Source: Candidatus Hydrogenisulfobacillus filiaventi
Lineage (GTDB): Bacteria > Bacillota > Sulfobacillia > Sulfobacillales > R501
Reading direction: 5' to 3'
DNA length: 64,000 nt
NCBI GenBank assembly: GCA_902809825.1
Contig: LR778114.1
Span: 2,232,001-2,296,000 of the forward strand
The first letter of the stretch is position 1; the number at the start of each line of letters is the position of its first letter. Positions 62,204-64,000 of this stretch are shown here, one piece after another. Below the pieces are notes generated by a model that searched no databases, was not told the DNA's origin, and saw only the letters and a program-made list of their open reading frames with translations. The translations under genes were made by a program, and so were the position numbers.

Positions 62204-63559
62204 TCAGGCCTCGGGCAGGGCGCCCTGGCCCAGGCGGGCGGCGGCAGCCTGCCGCCGCAGGCGGGGCACGGCCCAGCGGATGTAGGCGTAGGTGGCCAGG
62301 ATGAGAAGCAGAAGGAAGACCAGGGGCCACGGCACTGGCCCCGGCAGCCCATCCGGGGCCAGCAGCGCCCCCAGCCCCAGCAGACCGAACACCCCCAGCA
62401 CCGCCCACGACAGCCAGGGCGTCCCCCAGGCCCGGAACGGCCGGGCCCGCGCCGGCTCCCGGCGCCGGAGGCTTACGGTCAGATAGGCGACATACGCATA
62501 CAGGAAGGACTCCACCGCCGCCCCCACATTGATCAGGAACAGGTACGCCCCGGTCAGCCACACCGCTACCGCCAGCACCAGGGCGGTCCCCGCCAGCCCC
62601 AGCACGGCCCGCGCCGGCACCAGCCGGGAATTGAGCCGGGCCCAGGTGCGGGGCAGCACCCGTTCCCGGGCCAGGGCATAGATGAAGCGCGAGGCCGCCA
62701 CCAGCCCGCCGTTGAAGGTGGTCATGGCGGTGGTCAGGGAGACAGCCGCCATCCACCAGAAGCCCAGAGCCCCCAATGCCTGCCGGCCCAGCAGCAGCTG
62801 CGGGATAGCACTGGCGGTCGGCAGGGCCGAGCGGCCGAACTGGGCGCCCAAGGCCCAGGTGAAGAGCCCGAAAGCGGCGGCAATCAGGACCAGCGCCAAG
62901 TACATGCCCCGCCCGATCGAGCGGGCGTCGGCGAACTCCTCCGCCAGGGGGGTGACCCATTCAAATCCAACGAACACGAAGACGGCGATCGAGAGCCCGT
63001 CGGCCCAGCCCCCCGCACCCGGCCAGGGCACCGCGGCCAGGTGGGGAGCCCGGACCAGCGCCACCACCGAAATGGCCGCCAGGCTGACGAGCAGGAGGAA
63101 GCCGTTGATATCCTGCACCCGTCCCGCCACCTTCACCCCGCGCAGGTTGCCCGCAGTGACCAGGCCCAGCAGGGCGGCGATCCAGACCACACCCGGCACG
63201 GCCGGCCAGGCGGCCTCGAAGACCTTGGCCACCACAAACGCATCCGCCGCCATTACAAACAGCACCGTGACCAGATACACCAGGGAGAACAGCAGGGAGA
63301 GGGTGTCGGAGCTGCCCCGCCGGGACCAGACCCGGATGGCCGCTGCGGAGGGGTACAGCCCGCTCAGTTCAGCGAAATGGCTGGCCACCACGGCGATGAG
63401 CCCCCCCGCGACGGCCAGTGTCAGGGCGCCCGCCAGACCGGCGGCGTGGTCGATCTGGGCGCAGGCCAGAAAATTGACCGCGGCCGAAGCCAGGCCGGCA
63501 CTGGTCGACACCGCGGTCCGCAAGGGCAGTACCCGTTTGAGACGTCCCGCTTCGGCCAT
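62204..63559 (-). CDS. APC-superfamily amino acid permease
   Basis: 451-residue integral membrane transporter with about 12 hydrophobic helices. The N-terminal half carries the substrate-loop region SAGLASAAVNFLACAQIDHAAG, and a central VFVFVGFEWVTPLAEEFAD matches the APC helix-6 signature (FxGFE). Substrate is unknown; an amino acid or polyamine is likely. It starts 4 nt after the SCP2-like gene's stop, so they share a transcript. Confidence 0.9.
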   Translation of the reverse strand: MAEAGRLKRVLPLRTAVSTSAGLASAAVNFLACAQIDHAAGLAGALTLAVAGGLIAVVASHFAELSGLYPSAAAIRVWSRRGSSDTLSLLFSLVYLVTVLFVMAADAFVVAKVFEAAWPAVPGVVWIAALLGLVTAGNLRGVKVAGRVQDINGFLLLVSLAAISVVALVRAPHLAAVPWPGAGGWADGLSIAVFVFVGFEWVTPLAEEFADARSIGRGMYLALVLIAAAFGLFTWALGAQFGRSALPTASAIPQLLLGRQALGALGFWWMAAVSLTTAMTTFNGGLVAASRFIYALARERVLPRTWARLNSRLVPARAVLGLAGTALVLAVAVWLTGAYLFLINVGAAVESFLYAYVAYLTVSLRRREPARARPFRAWGTPWLSWAVLGVFGLLGLGALLAPDGLPGPVPWPLVFLLLLILATYAYIRWAVPRLRRQAAAARLGQGALPEA

Positions 63560-63563
63560 GGTC

Positions 63564-63920
63564 CTACTCCCCCCACAGCAGCAGCGTGATGACGTCGAGC
63601 CGCAAAAGGTCCTCCTGGGACCCCTTCACCAGGAGGTCGCCGTTATCGTAGGGCTCGGTAGGGGTCATCCGCCCGGAAAAGACCGCCTCCAGCACCGCTG
63701 CCGGGCCTTCGATGCGGAGGTCCCACTCGGGCTCCCCCTGTCCCCAGCTGACCTGCCCCTCGCGGGTCCGGATCCAGTAGGGGCCGGCTGCCCCATCCGC
63801 CGGGGCGATCAGTACCGTGCGGTTCCAGTCCCGGTTCATGGTCACCAGCCGGGCATCGGCATTACAGCGGGCGCTGAAATCCGCCAGGGCGGCTTCCAGT
63901 CCCGGATGTGCGTCACTCAT
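63564..63920 (-). CDS. SCP2-like sterol/lipid-binding domain protein
   Basis: 118-residue single-domain protein. The C-terminal part (VFSGRMTPTEPYDNGDLLVKG then SQEDLLRLDVITLLLW) resembles the SCP2 fold end; the N-terminal strands are VLIAPADG and YWIRTREGQVSWG. Such stand-alone domains bind lipids or acyl-CoA and often accompany transporters or hydrolases. The ATG overlaps the upstream fragment's stop region. Confidence 0.65.
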   Translation of the reverse strand: MSDAHPGLEAALADFSARCNADARLVTMNRDWNRTVLIAPADGAAGPYWIRTREGQVSWGQGEPEWDLRIEGPAAVLEAVFSGRMTPTEPYDNGDLLVKGSQEDLLRLDVITLLLWGE

Positions 63921-64000
63921 GCCTCTCTGCCTGTCCCTCCCCCGGCGCCACCAGACGCCGAATCCCGCACTGCAATCCCGCCCGGGCCACCACCTCCGGC
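63913..64000 (-). CDS. C-terminal end of an unidentified gene (runs off window)
   Basis: An open frame entering from beyond base 64000 reads PEVVARAGLQCGIRRLVAPG and ends EGQAERHE at TGA 63913-63915, overlapping the SCP2-like start by 8 nt. The tight overlap and plausible composition suggest an upstream operon member. Too little is visible to name it. Confidence 0.4.
   Translation of the reverse strand, partial: PEVVARAGLQCGIRRLVAPGEGQAERHE

Overview
This is a GC-rich (visibly about two-thirds G+C or more) low-branching Firmicutes-type chromosome segment. The evidence is gene order. Read along the minus strand, the window carries the Bacillus subtilis-like run ctsR-mcsA-mcsB-clpC-radA-disA-yacL-ispDF-cysS-rlmB-sigH-(tRNAs)-rpmG-secE-nusG-rplK-rplA-rplJ-rplL-rpoB-rpoC-L7Ae-rpsL-rpsG. 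There is an rRNA operon beside ctsR, McsA/McsB/CtsR are present, and SigH is present. The extreme GC and the phosphoketolase suggest a Sulfobacillus/Thermaerobacter-like lineage; that placement is inference.

Layout by position: 1-8210 str/rpo genes (rpsG fragment, rpsL, L7Ae-like, rpoC, rpoB). 8640-9794 rplL, rplJ and an L10-type leader with its promoter. 9791-13520 an insertion of trpS, ddl and a divergent L,D-transpeptidase. 13576-15922 rplA, rplK, nusG, secE, rpmG and their promoter. 16198-29226 a metabolic block: a large solute-binding-like secreted protein, phosphoketolase, a 2-oxoacid dehydrogenase E1a/E1b/E2 set (E2 frameshifted), gpmI, a phosphate acyltransferase, acetate kinase and an orphan DNA methyltransferase. 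29264-29608 four tRNAs (Thr, fMet, Tyr, Thr). 29706-34053 a HicB-like protein and a MoxR/DUF58/transglutaminase cluster. 34087-37503 sigH, rlmB, cysS. 37693-41939 PBP2, an aldo/keto reductase relative, a 39-residue membrane microprotein and ispDF. 42027-51325 yacL, disA, an intron-split radA, clpC, mcsB, mcsA, ctsR. 51466-56176 5S, 23S, tRNA-Ile, 16S. 56355-64000 a glycosyltransferase, murE, a GH18-type hydrolase, a two-component system, an APC permease, an SCP2-like protein and a gene fragment.

The standout is radA. Its two halves are separated by 817 nt (45063-45879) that fold like a group I intron. The insert shows P1 with a U-G pair at the 5' splice site, P10, P3, P7 (with R and S core signatures close to those of Azoarcus-type introns), and P8. 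Exact removal restores the reading frame and a normal-length 455-residue RadA. The intron carries a 217-codon ORF of no family I recognise in its P8 region, and the start of that ORF overlaps the ribozyme core.

Functional themes: transcription/translation core genes; protein quality control (CtsR regulon); wall synthesis (Ddl, MurE, PBP2, Ldt, GH18, transglutaminase cluster); and an acetyl-phosphate/acetyl-CoA hub in which phosphoketolase, phosphate acyltransferase, acetate kinase and the dehydrogenase complex meet. Two genes (pdhC and rlmB) show +1 frame breaks inside low-complexity linkers; these may be real or assembly errors.
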